A stretch of DNA of 64,000 nucleotides from Sphingobacterium psychroaquaticum (lineage in GTDB: Bacteria; Bacteroidota; Bacteroidia; Sphingobacteriales; Sphingobacteriaceae), in NCBI RefSeq assembly GCF_900177625.1, contig NZ_FXAU01000001.1:374475-438474 (forward strand). Reading direction: 5' to 3'. Within the stretch, counting starts at the first letter, position 1. The number at the start of each line of letters is the position of its first letter. A program made the position numbers and the translations under genes. This document shows positions 55,646-64,000 of the stretch, piece after piece. Below the pieces are notes generated by a model. That model saw only the letters and a list, made by a program, of their open reading frames with translations, ran no database searches and had not been told where the DNA came from.

Positions 55646-56362
55646 ATGGAGAAGAAAATGAAAATTGAAGTTTGGAGCGATGTGATGTGTCCCTTTTGCT
55701 ATATTGGTAAACGGCGGTACGAGGCTTCGTTGGCAGACTTACCTTTTGCAGATCAGATTGAGTTGGAATGGAAAAGTTATCAATTAAATCCAACATTGGA
55801 GACTAATCTGGATATTACAACATATGATTATTTAGCGGAGAATAAGGGAATGTCTGTTGCGCAGGCTAAAGCGATGACTGCGCAAGTAGCAGAAATGGCT
55901 AAGACCGTAGGGTTAGATTACGATTTTGATAAAGCTGTTGTTGCCAATTCTTTTCGGGCGCATGAGTTTTCTCATTTTGCGAAAACATTTGGCAAGCAGG
56001 ATGAAGCAGAAGAATTGTTGTTTAAGGCCTATTTTACGGAAGGAAAAAATGTGGATGATATCGGTGTGTTGCAAGAATTGGCTGCAGCACTAGGTTTGGA
56101 TACGGCCGGTTTAGCAAAAGCGTTGGAGGCCGGACAGTATCGTGATGCGGTACGTGAGGATCTATATGAAGCACAGCAACTAGGCGTTCGCGGGGTTCCG
56201 TTCTTTGTGTACAATAGGAAGTACGCGATCTCTGGCGCACAAGATGTGGACGTGTTTAAACAGACGATGGAGAAAGCTTTTACCGAATGGCGAAAGGAAA
56301 ATCCCGCTTCTCCGTTTGAAGTCATTGAGGGACCAAGTTGTGGCCCCGGAGGATGTGAATAA
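55646..56362 (+). CDS. DsbA/FrnE-like oxidoreductase
   Basis: The 238-residue thioredoxin-fold protein has the active site CPFC (Cys15, Cys18 counting from 55646) within MKIEVWSDVMCPFCYIGKRR and an inserted helical domain, as in 2-hydroxychromene isomerase/FrnE proteins. There is no signal peptide, so it is cytoplasmic. It ends in a Cys-rich tail GPSCGPGGCE. ATG 55658 is an alternative start, with GAGAAG just before it as a possible ribosome-binding site. Its divergence from the HMA-AraC gene suggests a role in thiol stress such as copper. Confidence 0.85.
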   Translation: MEKKMKIEVWSDVMCPFCYIGKRRYEASLADLPFADQIELEWKSYQLNPTLETNLDITTYDYLAENKGMSVAQAKAMTAQVAEMAKTVGLDYDFDKAVVANSFRAHEFSHFAKTFGKQDEAEELLFKAYFTEGKNVDDIGVLQELAAALGLDTAGLAKALEAGQYRDAVREDLYEAQQLGVRGVPFFVYNRKYAISGAQDVDVFKQTMEKAFTEWRKENPASPFEVIEGPSCGPGGCE

Positions 56363-56399
56363 AAAAAATAGGCTTCCTTGGAAGCCTATTTTTTTTATT
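56358..56399. terminator. 20-bp perfect palindromic bidirectional terminator containing both stop codons
   Basis: AATAAAAAAAATAGGCTTCC (56358-56377), loop TT, and its exact complement (56380-56399). The stop codon of the DsbA-like gene (56360-56362) lies in the 5' arm and that of the convergent glpT-like gene (56395-56397) in the 3' arm. Confidence 0.95.
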
Positions 56400-57735
56400 T
56401 CAATCGTAAGAAATCTTTTTCTTTATTCCATGTCATCGCTGTGAAGACGATCGCCAAAATGCAGGCGCCTAGAATAAGTTCGAAAGAAGCACTCCATCCG
56501 CTTTTATCGACAATAGAGCCTAATGCGGCGTTGGCGAGTAGATCCCCAATAAAGTAACCAAACAAGCCTGTTAGTCCGGCAGCTGTTCCTGCGGCCTTTT
56601 TAGGAACCAAGTCGAGCGCCTGTACACCAATAAGCATCACTGGGCCGTAGATTAAGAATCCAATTGACCAAAGTGCTATGTTAATCACCCACACGTTTTC
56701 GCCTGGTGCTTGCCAATATACAAAGGCAGCAAGGAACGTTAGGGCCATATAGATTATCGTGACCGGAGCTCGTCTTCCTTTAAACACTTTATCACTCAGG
56801 ACACCACAAAGGATAGTACCTGGGATTGCTGCAAGTTCGTAGAAAGAAGCGGACCATGCTGCTTCTGAGGCAGAGAAATGTTTTGCTTCTTGTAGAAAGG
56901 TCGGCGCCCAGTTGATAATACCGTTTCGAACTAAATAGACAAAGGCATTCGCGATCGCTATAAACCAAAGCATTTTATTGTTGAGGACATACTTTAAAAA
57001 GATCTCCTTCGCTGTGAATTCTTTCTCTTGTGAAGCATCGTATGTTTTCGGATAGTCATTGTTATATTCTTCGATTGGCGGAAGACCACAAGACTGTGGT
57101 GTGTCGCGAACCAATAAAATAGAAACAAAGGCCACGAGGATCGCAATCATCCCTGGGAAGTAAAGGCGCGCTTGCCAATCAGCAAATAGCTCCACGCCCC
57201 AGATAGTTAATGGTCCAACCAGGAAGCCGCCCACATTATGGGCAAGGTTCCATATCGACATGGCGGTACCTCTTTCTTTAATAGAGTACCAATGTACGAC
57301 CACTCGTCCACTTGCGGGCCAGCCCATACCTTGGACCCAACCATTGATGAAAAGGAGCCCAAACATGACTGCTACCGAAGAGGTTGCAAAGGAGAAGAAC
57401 CCCATAAAAATCATGGTGAGCGAAGAGAGGATAAGTCCGGTTGCGAGGAAGTATCTCGCATTACTACGGTCCGATACATTACCCATAAAGAATTTACTCA
57501 ATCCATATGCAATAGATAGGGCTGACATGGCGAAACCAAGTTGTGCTTTGGTATAGCCTAAATTATCCTGTAGATCTTTAATAGAAAAAGAAAAGTTTTT
57601 CCGCACAAAATAGTAGGCGGCATATCCGATGAAGATACCCAAGAATACCTGTAAACGCAGTTTTTTGTATTCGGGATCAATTCGTTCTGCCGGCAGTTGC
57701 GGTTTGTGTTCCGCCGGCTTAAATAGGTGTAACAT
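56395..57735 (-). CDS. Glycerol-3-phosphate transporter GlpT-like (MFS/OPA family)
   Basis: The 446-residue protein has twelve predicted membrane segments and the organophosphate:Pi antiporter signatures YYFVRKNFSFSIKDLQ (residues about 40-56), GLSKFFMGNVSDRSNARYF and GWVQGMGWPASGRVVVHWYS. GlpT-type proteins exchange glycerol-3-phosphate for phosphate in the inner membrane. The conserved Arg in VRKN and the following helices match the family. It lies 26 bp downstream of a glycerophosphodiesterase gene, so it should import the product of that enzyme. Hexose phosphate (UhpT-like) is the main alternative substrate. Confidence 0.9.
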   Translation of the reverse strand: MLHLFKPAEHKPQLPAERIDPEYKKLRLQVFLGIFIGYAAYYFVRKNFSFSIKDLQDNLGYTKAQLGFAMSALSIAYGLSKFFMGNVSDRSNARYFLATGLILSSLTMIFMGFFSFATSSVAVMFGLLFINGWVQGMGWPASGRVVVHWYSIKERGTAMSIWNLAHNVGGFLVGPLTIWGVELFADWQARLYFPGMIAILVAFVSILLVRDTPQSCGLPPIEEYNNDYPKTYDASQEKEFTAKEIFLKYVLNNKMLWFIAIANAFVYLVRNGIINWAPTFLQEAKHFSASEAAWSASFYELAAIPGTILCGVLSDKVFKGRRAPVTIIYMALTFLAAFVYWQAPGENVWVINIALWSIGFLIYGPVMLIGVQALDLVPKKAAGTAAGLTGLFGYFIGDLLANAALGSIVDKSGWSASFELILGACILAIVFTAMTWNKEKDFLRLK

Positions 57736-57761
57736 GCAGATTTACGTTAAAAAGGTTGAGG

Positions 57762-58670
57762 TTAAAAGAGGTTGGGATAATCGCTAATAATACCGTCGAC
57801 TTTTAAGGATTTTAAACGATCGATTTCATTTTTATCATTAGCTGTCCATGGAATCACTTTCACCCCACTGCGACGTGCATCTGCCATAAAATCTTTGTTG
57901 ACCAATTTGTAGTTTGGACTGATGATAAAAGGAGTGAACCCTAAATCTTCGATCAGCTCTTTGATCGATTTTTTGTTTTTTGCATCGATCAGATAGGATG
58001 TTTTTATCTGCGGATAAATTTTGTTGATATACTGAATTGTGCGTTTGTCAAATGATTGGATGACTGTTCTCGCTGCAATTCCTTTATCAATGACGACTTG
58101 TAAGACTAAGTCTGAAAATTCTTGCGGTAGGGGATGGTACACCCCATCTTTGCCATTAACACTCTTTGTTTCGATGTTGTAGAACATGGGTGTTTTACGC
58201 TTTTCTTTCGCATATTTTTCCGAAGCATCAATTAGCTCTGATAACAAGGCTATTTGCGTCTTCACCTTTTTTTGTTCTGGGAAGTCCGCATATACTTTGC
58301 TGCCAATATCAAACTTTTTTAGGTCGTCATAATTGTAGCTGTATATCAAACCTTTGTTATCTGCGCCCTGTAGTTGTTCGCCGTTTGCATATTGTACAAA
58401 CTTAGGATTAAGGTAATCATCGTGATAAACGACTACTTTTTTATCTTTCGTGATGTGACAATCCATTTCTAATGTCGTTACCGTAGGTAAGTCTATCGCT
58501 GTCTTCATCGCTCCAATGGAGTTCTCTGGATACAATCCTCTAGCACCACGGTGTCCTTCGTACGAGAAGGTCGGGAAGCTGTCAATTGTACTTGGTGTAT
58601 TTTTCTGCATCGAACAACCAAATATGAGTCCGCTAGCTAATATAAGTAATGTTTTATTTATGTTTTTCAT
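57762..58670 (-). CDS. Glycerophosphodiester phosphodiesterase, lipoprotein
   Basis: The 302-residue protein has a lipoprotein leader (LILASGLIFGC, Cys19) and the GDPD catalytic set: HR (His40, Arg41), EN (Glu49, Asn50), Glu68, Asp70 and His83 in VVVYHDD. The TIM-barrel ends with the family-specific VDGIISDYPNLF. It hydrolyses glycerophosphodiesters such as glycerophosphocholine or -ethanolamine to glycerol-3-phosphate plus alcohol, here outside the cytoplasm. The GlpT-like gene follows 26 bp later; upstream on the same strand is a SusCD-DUF5689 set. Confidence 0.93.
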   Translation of the reverse strand: MKNINKTLLILASGLIFGCSMQKNTPSTIDSFPTFSYEGHRGARGLYPENSIGAMKTAIDLPTVTTLEMDCHITKDKKVVVYHDDYLNPKFVQYANGEQLQGADNKGLIYSYNYDDLKKFDIGSKVYADFPEQKKVKTQIALLSELIDASEKYAKEKRKTPMFYNIETKSVNGKDGVYHPLPQEFSDLVLQVVIDKGIAARTVIQSFDKRTIQYINKIYPQIKTSYLIDAKNKKSIKELIEDLGFTPFIISPNYKLVNKDFMADARRSGVKVIPWTANDKNEIDRLKSLKVDGIISDYPNLF

Positions 58671-58686
58671 ACCTTTCTTATAAAAC

Positions 58687-58720
58687 AGTTTGGGGGCTTT
58701 ACTTGTAAAGCCCCCAAACT
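58687..58720 (-). terminator. Terminator between DUF5689 and GDPD genes
   Basis: AGTTTGGGGGCTTTAC and GTAAAGCCCCCAAACT, a perfect 16-bp stem around TT, followed on the minus strand by TGTTTTAT. It may partly separate susCD-DUF5689 from gdpD-glpT transcription. Confidence 0.9.
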
Positions 58721-58721
58721 A

Positions 58722-59981
58722 TTAATAACTTTTGTAAATCGCAAAATCATCCATGCCTAATCGGCCGTTGTTTACGGTATTACTGCTTGTTCCTAATCCG
58801 AGTTTGTTTATTCTAAACCGGACAGGTTGATCGATATCCATCAAGAAAATAGCTTGCTTTGCTACTAAGCTCTGCGAAGTAGGGTGTGCATCTGATATGG
58901 GTTTACCCACGATTTGCCATGTTTTACCTTGATCTATCGAGGATTCCAGTTGGAAGGTCGAAGATCTATCGGTATAGTAAGCACCGTACCACAAGGTTAC
59001 TTTGGATGCTCCATCTGGTAAATCAAAGTTCATTTGCAGGTAGGCAGATGTGCTTAAGTTTTGTTGGAAACGTATCGACTGCTTTCCGGATACAATACGG
59101 TCGCGTCCGGCTGTATTTCCTTGTAAGGACTGATTTAGATTCCATGGTCCAGTTGGGAAATTGATAACAGCAGCAGCATATCCTGTTTTTTGTTGATATG
59201 GTTCCTCAAATGTTTCTGGCCATCCGGCATAGATTTTACCGGAAGGGAAGGTGAGGTCTTCTGCTTTCTGCATACGAAGTTCCAGCTGCCCTTGGTTGCT
59301 GTAAAAAATCCCCTGAAATGTTGCGGATGGCGATAGCGCAAGTTCCGAGAAGGTTGCTTCTTTGTTTGTTGATAAAACAATTTTTTTGTTCTCACTATCC
59401 ACTAAGGTATGCTCACCTGCAATTGTCTGCCCCTTACTAGGTTCAGGGTCAACATCTGCCGTGATACTGATAAGCGTGCTCTCGAAATCGCCAGGCTTAG
59501 CATGTAGGTTGGTTATCGCAACAGGAAGGTATGCTTTATTGTTTCCTTTAGAGATGATACTAATTTTGTCCGCCGCTAGATCTTTCACACGAAGAGCACC
59601 TTCAGACCCCGATAAAGTGGAGCCAACAAGTTGCATGGAGATCGAGTCACCAAACGTATATTTACTGGCTTGATCTACTTGAACAAGGATACCGCGCGTC
59701 TTTCCCCGCCATGTGCTTTGAACAGCAATAGTGTTGGGTGTTAGGTTCTTGTTTTCATGATTTGATATAACGACACCTCCAACGGTGGAAGCGCCTTCTA
59801 ATGTAGACTCCGAAATACGGATGTCTGATCCTTTATAGTTACTACGCAGGACATAGATGGACGCTTCGGTATTTACGTGGTCTATGATCTCTTCATCGTT
59901 ATCCTTGAGGCATCCAGCTAAGGTAAAGCTGCTGATTGCCAGGGTGCCGAATACTGTATATTTTAAAAAAGTACTTTTCAT
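58722..59981 (-). CDS. DUF5689-domain surface lipoprotein
   Basis: The 419-residue protein has a perfect lipobox LAGC (Cys24), a DUF5689-type beta domain (about 30-250: ASIYVLRSNYKGSDIRISES, LVGSTLSGSEGALRVKDL) and a C-terminal jelly-roll-like region (FDLPDGASKVTLWYGAYYTDRSSTFQLES) ending GRLGMDDFAIYKSY. Such proteins accompany SusCD in Bacteroidota and are thought to be accessory surface binding proteins. It lies 9 bp after susD. Its ligand is unknown; the next genes suggest glycerophosphodiesters. Confidence 0.85.
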   Translation of the reverse strand: MKSTFLKYTVFGTLAISSFTLAGCLKDNDEEIIDHVNTEASIYVLRSNYKGSDIRISESTLEGASTVGGVVISNHENKNLTPNTIAVQSTWRGKTRGILVQVDQASKYTFGDSISMQLVGSTLSGSEGALRVKDLAADKISIISKGNNKAYLPVAITNLHAKPGDFESTLISITADVDPEPSKGQTIAGEHTLVDSENKKIVLSTNKEATFSELALSPSATFQGIFYSNQGQLELRMQKAEDLTFPSGKIYAGWPETFEEPYQQKTGYAAAVINFPTGPWNLNQSLQGNTAGRDRIVSGKQSIRFQQNLSTSAYLQMNFDLPDGASKVTLWYGAYYTDRSSTFQLESSIDQGKTWQIVGKPISDAHPTSQSLVAKQAIFLMDIDQPVRFRINKLGLGTSSNTVNNGRLGMDDFAIYKSY

Positions 59982-59990
59982 AATGCTCTA

Positions 59991-61484
59991 TTAATTATTC
60001 CACCAAACTTTGGTTTTGCTATCATCTGCACCACCCATATTCGCAACAGCCTCCAAGTAGTTTGTTCTATTGTAAGAGATCGTTGAAGCCGGGAAAGGCA
60101 AACGTGTAGGATAGATGCCATCATTGCCCACGCCGGGTCCTACGAATAGTTTAGGGTAACCTGTACGACGAATTTCTGTCCACTGTTGAAAATCGGTGAA
60201 TAACATCGCGAAATAGCGTTGTGTATGTATTTTTTCCATTTTCGTGTCCAGATTGTCCGTTGCCGCCAATTTGACAATAGGCTGTGCAAAATAGTCTGCC
60301 GTCAACGGTGCTTTCCAACTTTGGAAAGAAGCAGCAATCCCGCGGTTGTAAAAGTCTGTTACGTTACCTGTGATATAACCTTTGGCGGCTGCTTCAGCTA
60401 AAATAAACTGGAGCTCACTGTAATTCATAATATTCCCCAATAGTCTTTCTGTTTTCAAAGACAGGAGCATGCGAGAGCCCAGTTCAGGAACATTTCCTTG
60501 CTTGTACCCACTTTGAATACCTGAATATACGCCTAATGTTGCTTCAGTCGCCCATTTGGTAATACGACTGTCTTTCAAATCCAACAAAGTATTAATGAAA
60601 AATTCGCTATATCCTTTATCGCCGTTGAAATCTAGATCCCGATAATTGTAAAATTCTGTAACAAAAGGTACAACATTCGTGAAGTTAAAGTTTGCGTTGT
60701 CGTTATTGTTTTCGAAGATCGGATAGTTTGCGCTATTAGTCTCTACGATTTCTTTGATCTTAGCAACACTTCCTAACTCGGATTTGCCTGACGTACGAAG
60801 AAGGAGGCGTAGGTATAACGAGTTTCCGAAACGACGCCAATGTTCTGCACTGGTCCGCGTACCTCCGTTGGAGTAGCTGAACGGATAGATAGGATCATCA
60901 TTGAATGCACGAGCCGGAATTACTTTGTTTAGTTTCAACAGTTCGTTCGCTTTCTCCAGTTTTTCGAATAATTGCTTGTATACATCCTGTTGACGATCAA
61001 ATTTTGGTGACACTTCTCCTTCGCGTCCTTGGTTCGCTTCTGAATAAGGGACATCTCCGTAAACATCGGTCAAAAGAGATCCGACGTAGGCATCGATGAT
61101 CAAGGACATACCTTGCCATGTCTCGTATCCCTCTTGTTTTGTCTCCTCTGCCGAGGTATATACGTTGCGGATATTCGTTAATTGTACATACCAGTTTTGC
61201 CAAGAACTATTTGACTCCGAGTTCCGAATCTCATAGCGGTGTATTTCACGGCTATCGCTGTTGGTTACGGATACCTGCGCTAATTCTCCATTGATACGGA
61301 AACCCCTATTTAAATTGTTGTTGACAATAGATAAAAGAGCAGGAGCAAATAAAGACTCCGGACTAGCGAAATTGTTTTCGTTGGGATTGGTATTCTTTTC
61401 AATAAAATCTTTGGTACAGCTCGTCGTTAACAACAGTCCTGCAAGCGCACCTATACCTATTTTGAGTGTTATATTTTTTCTCAT
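59991..61484 (-). CDS. SusD/RagB-family lipoprotein (SusD-like 2 type)
   Basis: The 497-residue protein has a lipoprotein leader (LLLTTSC, Cys23), the family start FIEKNTNPNENNFASPESLFAPALLSI, a TPR-like helical core, GMSLIIDAYVGSLLTDVYGDVPYSEANQG, and the late LQFILAEAAAKGYI. SusD proteins are surface lids that pass substrate to the SusC barrel. Encoded 12 bp after susC. The SusD-like 2 branch often handles non-sugar substrates, which fits the downstream genes. Confidence 0.93.
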   Translation of the reverse strand: MRKNITLKIGIGALAGLLLTTSCTKDFIEKNTNPNENNFASPESLFAPALLSIVNNNLNRGFRINGELAQVSVTNSDSREIHRYEIRNSESNSSWQNWYVQLTNIRNVYTSAEETKQEGYETWQGMSLIIDAYVGSLLTDVYGDVPYSEANQGREGEVSPKFDRQQDVYKQLFEKLEKANELLKLNKVIPARAFNDDPIYPFSYSNGGTRTSAEHWRRFGNSLYLRLLLRTSGKSELGSVAKIKEIVETNSANYPIFENNNDNANFNFTNVVPFVTEFYNYRDLDFNGDKGYSEFFINTLLDLKDSRITKWATEATLGVYSGIQSGYKQGNVPELGSRMLLSLKTERLLGNIMNYSELQFILAEAAAKGYITGNVTDFYNRGIAASFQSWKAPLTADYFAQPIVKLAATDNLDTKMEKIHTQRYFAMLFTDFQQWTEIRRTGYPKLFVGPGVGNDGIYPTRLPFPASTISYNRTNYLEAVANMGGADDSKTKVWWNN

Positions 61485-61496
61485 GAGTTCTCTAGA

Positions 61497-64000
61497 TTAG
61501 AATGATGCTGATAAACTAAAACCGAAGTTCCTTGTTGATGGGAACTGTGCTATTTCAGCACCTTTTTGAATACCTGCAGCAGTTAGTGAACCAAATTCAG
61601 GGTCAAAGGCTGGCCATTTGGTGAATACCAAAAGGTCACGGCCATATAGACCTAATGTTGCACGTTGGATTTTTAATGCACGTAGAAAATCCTTGTTGAT
61701 GGTGTAGTCAATGCGTAACTCACGAAGTTTAATATAGTTCGTTGAGAAAGTGTTAGACTCCAGATTGTCTCTGTTGAAGTGACTGTAATAGAAATCACGC
61801 GCATTCACAAGCGTTGTATTCGGGCTGTATGTGCCATTGCCATTGTCCACGACACCTTTTCCCACAAGACCATTGTAACGGCCAGGTACTGTTTTGTTGA
61901 GTTTTCCTTCTTCCATTAATACGGCATGGGTAAGGGAGTAGCCTACACCACCAAATTGACCGTCGAACAGGAAGTTAAAACGCCAGTTTTTGTATTTGAA
62001 CTCGTTCCCCCATGCTGCTTTCCAAGGTGCGGTGGAGCGACCTAGATATACCAAGTCTGTCGTTAGTTCAGGGAAACCATCCTTGTAAATAATTTCACCT
62101 GCCGTGTTCCGTTTGTAGCCATAGCCATACATTGCGCCATAATTTCCACCCACACGCGCTTCAATAGTACCTCGAGAACCGTAGATAGTCGACAAGATAA
62201 TCGCATTCTCTTCTGAAGATTCAGGCAGTGATATGATAATACCATCATTGTAAGAAAAGTTACCAAACATTTTCCAGTTTAGTTTATCCTTAGCTTTCAG
62301 GATTTGGTACGATGTTGCAAATTCAGCTCCTCTGTTACGGACTTCACCAGCATTAATAACCATTCGAGTGTATCCACTTGATGGATCGATTGGCACCGGG
62401 AGAATTTGGTCAAAGGTATTGTTCTGATAAACCGCAATGTCAAATGTTAAACGATTTTTGAACATACGAAGGTCGGTACCAAACTCGATGGAACGAGTCG
62501 ATTCGTATTTTAGTCCTTCATTTGGAATTTGTACTGGATTGGTCAAACCATCACCATAGCTCGGTACCAGTGGATACGTATAAGCCGTTAGGTATGGGTT
62601 TGTTCCGCCACTACCCACATTAGCCAAGGAAGCACGTACTTTGAAGAAGTTGATTGCTTTAGGTAATGTTAGTAATTGTGAAAGGATTAAACTTCCGTTG
62701 TACGAGTTGTACATAAAGCCTTTTCCGGCGCCAAATGTAGGCGAAGCCAACGTGCTGGACCAATCGACGCGACTGGTAACATCCAAAAATAAATAGTCTT
62801 TAAACTCAAGGTTGGCCATACCATAAATAGAGTTTACGGCGTATTGGCTACGGTACGGTCGCGATACGATCGGCTCTGCTGTGTTTCCTAGGTTATAAAC
62901 TCCCGGAACCAAAAGCTTGCTGGTTGCCTTATCATATTTACGATATGTATTAGACATCCGTGCTCCCCCAAAGTTAGCACCCCATTTTATATCCTTGTTG
63001 CGTTCATTACGGTAGCGCGCTAAGAAGTCCACATTGGTCTCTTTTGCAAAAACATTCGTTGTACGGTAATAACCGTTTGCGAACTTGTTAGAATCAAAAG
63101 GCCTTCTGGAGCTTCGTCCATCATAGCTTACATCCATGGAAGCACGTCCCATCAAACTAAATTCTTTGGTGAACTTATAGTCTAGCTGGAAATTTCCCAA
63201 GAAACCGTTTCTATTCTGGTCGTTCAACATTTCATACGCCTGTAAGTATGGGTTATCAAGCAACGTAGACATCGGTGTGTTTTGTTCTACATTTTCTTCA
63301 ATCCACGGATTCTTGAACCAATCCAAATTCATGTTTGGTGTTAGTCCGCGAATAAAGTACATGACGGTACCGTTGTTGTATCCAGTCGTTGGTAGGTTGT
63401 CTGAGTTTTTGTTCGTCAAGGTTACCTTACCCTGCATGCTCAACTTATCTGTTGGTCTGTAGCCGAGTTGTAGATCAAGATTGCTTCTGTTGAATCCCGT
63501 ATTTGGGACCATCCATCGGTTGACGGTATTTCCCAAACTAATTCTAGTCGTCGTTTTGTCCGTTGCCGTAGAGTAAGAAATATTGTTCGAACTGTTTACT
63601 GTCGTTTCGAAGAAATCCTTTTTATTGTTTTCATATGCCACCCATGGGGTACGCTCAGGCGCTGTCAGACGGTAGTATTCCGGGTTAAACTGGTAATACA
63701 TCTGTCCGTTAAATTTAGGTCCCCATGCAGAGGAAGTAGAGTAGGTGCTGGCACCATCTTCGGATCCCCCGTATGAATAGTAAAAATCACCTCCCGCAAC
63801 ACCGGCACCATATTGATTTTGGTAATCAGGCCAGCGGTTGATCGTACCGATTGATGTATTGGAGTTTACACTAATACCCAATCCTGCACTTTTTTTACTT
63901 CCTTTTTTTGTGGTGATAATAATCGCACCATTGGCGCCACGAGCACCGTATAGGGCGGTTGCTCCCGGACCTTTAAGCACCGATATATTCTCGATATCTT
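61497..64000 (-). CDS. SusC/RagA TonB-linked outer-membrane protein (5' partial)
   Basis: The frame runs off the right edge: codons up to 63998 read DIENISVLKGPGATALYG, the SusC plug signature, so the GTG at 63978-63980 is not the start. At least 833 residues of plug end and beta-barrel are visible, finishing FPSTRNFGFSLSASF. The N-terminal signal, carboxypeptidase-like domain and TonB box lie outside. It is the TonB-driven import barrel of the SusCD pair with the next gene. Substrate is inferred from the GDPD and GlpT genes downstream. Confidence 0.95.
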   Translation of the reverse strand, partial: DIENISVLKGPGATALYGARGANGAIIITTKKGSKKSAGLGISVNSNTSIGTINRWPDYQNQYGAGVAGGDFYYSYGGSEDGASTYSTSSAWGPKFNGQMYYQFNPEYYRLTAPERTPWVAYENNKKDFFETTVNSSNNISYSTATDKTTTRISLGNTVNRWMVPNTGFNRSNLDLQLGYRPTDKLSMQGKVTLTNKNSDNLPTTGYNNGTVMYFIRGLTPNMNLDWFKNPWIEENVEQNTPMSTLLDNPYLQAYEMLNDQNRNGFLGNFQLDYKFTKEFSLMGRASMDVSYDGRSSRRPFDSNKFANGYYRTTNVFAKETNVDFLARYRNERNKDIKWGANFGGARMSNTYRKYDKATSKLLVPGVYNLGNTAEPIVSRPYRSQYAVNSIYGMANLEFKDYLFLDVTSRVDWSSTLASPTFGAGKGFMYNSYNGSLILSQLLTLPKAINFFKVRASLANVGSGGTNPYLTAYTYPLVPSYGDGLTNPVQIPNEGLKYESTRSIEFGTDLRMFKNRLTFDIAVYQNNTFDQILPVPIDPSSGYTRMVINAGEVRNRGAEFATSYQILKAKDKLNWKMFGNFSYNDGIIISLPESSEENAIILSTIYGSRGTIEARVGGNYGAMYGYGYKRNTAGEIIYKDGFPELTTDLVYLGRSTAPWKAAWGNEFKYKNWRFNFLFDGQFGGVGYSLTHAVLMEEGKLNKTVPGRYNGLVGKGVVDNGNGTYSPNTTLVNARDFYYSHFNRDNLESNTFSTNYIKLRELRIDYTINKDFLRALKIQRATLGLYGRDLLVFTKWPAFDPEFGSLTAAGIQKGAEIAQFPSTRNFGFSLSASF

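Overview
The window looks like chromosomal DNA of a Bacteroidota bacterium, most likely family Sphingobacteriaceae (Sphingobacterium or a close relative). This rests on the gene families: SusC/SusD with a DUF5689 lipoprotein, type IX secretion (T9SS) type B sorting domains, PorP/SprF proteins, SprB and MBG repeats, GH92, and HMA-AraC regulators. Several start regions also carry the Bacteroidota promoter octamer TANNTTTG. Genus is an inference. I see no phage, transposase, CRISPR array, tRNA or rRNA. Layout: (1) 1-7758 is a cell-surface cluster: the 3' part of an MBG-repeat adhesin, a PorP/SprF outer-membrane protein, and a 1688-residue adhesin with nine SprB-like repeats. The two adhesins share nearly the same 753-bp 3' end. 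(2) 8001-20971 holds two tripartite RND efflux operons. The first is CzcB-CzcA-CzcC-like with metal-transport acidic residues. The second is TolC-RND-adaptor and ends with a TlpA-type thioredoxin. An island of palindromic and tandem repeats lies between them. (3) 21116-22979 has two cold-shock-domain proteins tail to tail and a DEAD-box RNA helicase. (4) 23323-26023 is a lipoprotein-like amidohydrolase with a beta-barrel outer-membrane protein. (5) 26172-29350 is the translation cluster thrS-infC-rpmI-rplT, with a structured thrS leader and a TTG start for infC. (6) 29837-39827 is a second surface module: a 2315-residue DUF11 adhesin with a type B sorting domain, a PorP/SprF protein and a PorE-like TPR/PD40/OmpA protein. 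(7) 39895-42508 (minus) is purM, a retropepsin-like RimB-type protease and a RimK-type ligase. (8) 42701-51401 is mixed: fabV, a small unknown protein, ferritin, a large outer-membrane barrel, a PIG3-type quinone oxidoreductase and a GH92 alpha-mannosidase. (9) 51440-56362 is a copper/redox block: a CopA-type P-ATPase with one HMA and three Cys-rich metal-binding modules, a methyltransferase, an HMA-AraC fusion regulator, and a divergent DsbA/FrnE-like protein. (10) 56395-64000 (minus) is SusC-SusD-DUF5689-glycerophosphodiesterase-GlpT. I read it as an uptake and degradation locus for glycerophosphodiesters. The most interesting systems are the two adhesin/PorP export modules with exchanged repeat ends, the SusCD-GDPD-GlpT locus, the copper block with an HMA-AraC sensor, and a 44-bp palindromic element found three times around the first efflux operon. 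Gene calls rest on motif recognition only; no database search was run.
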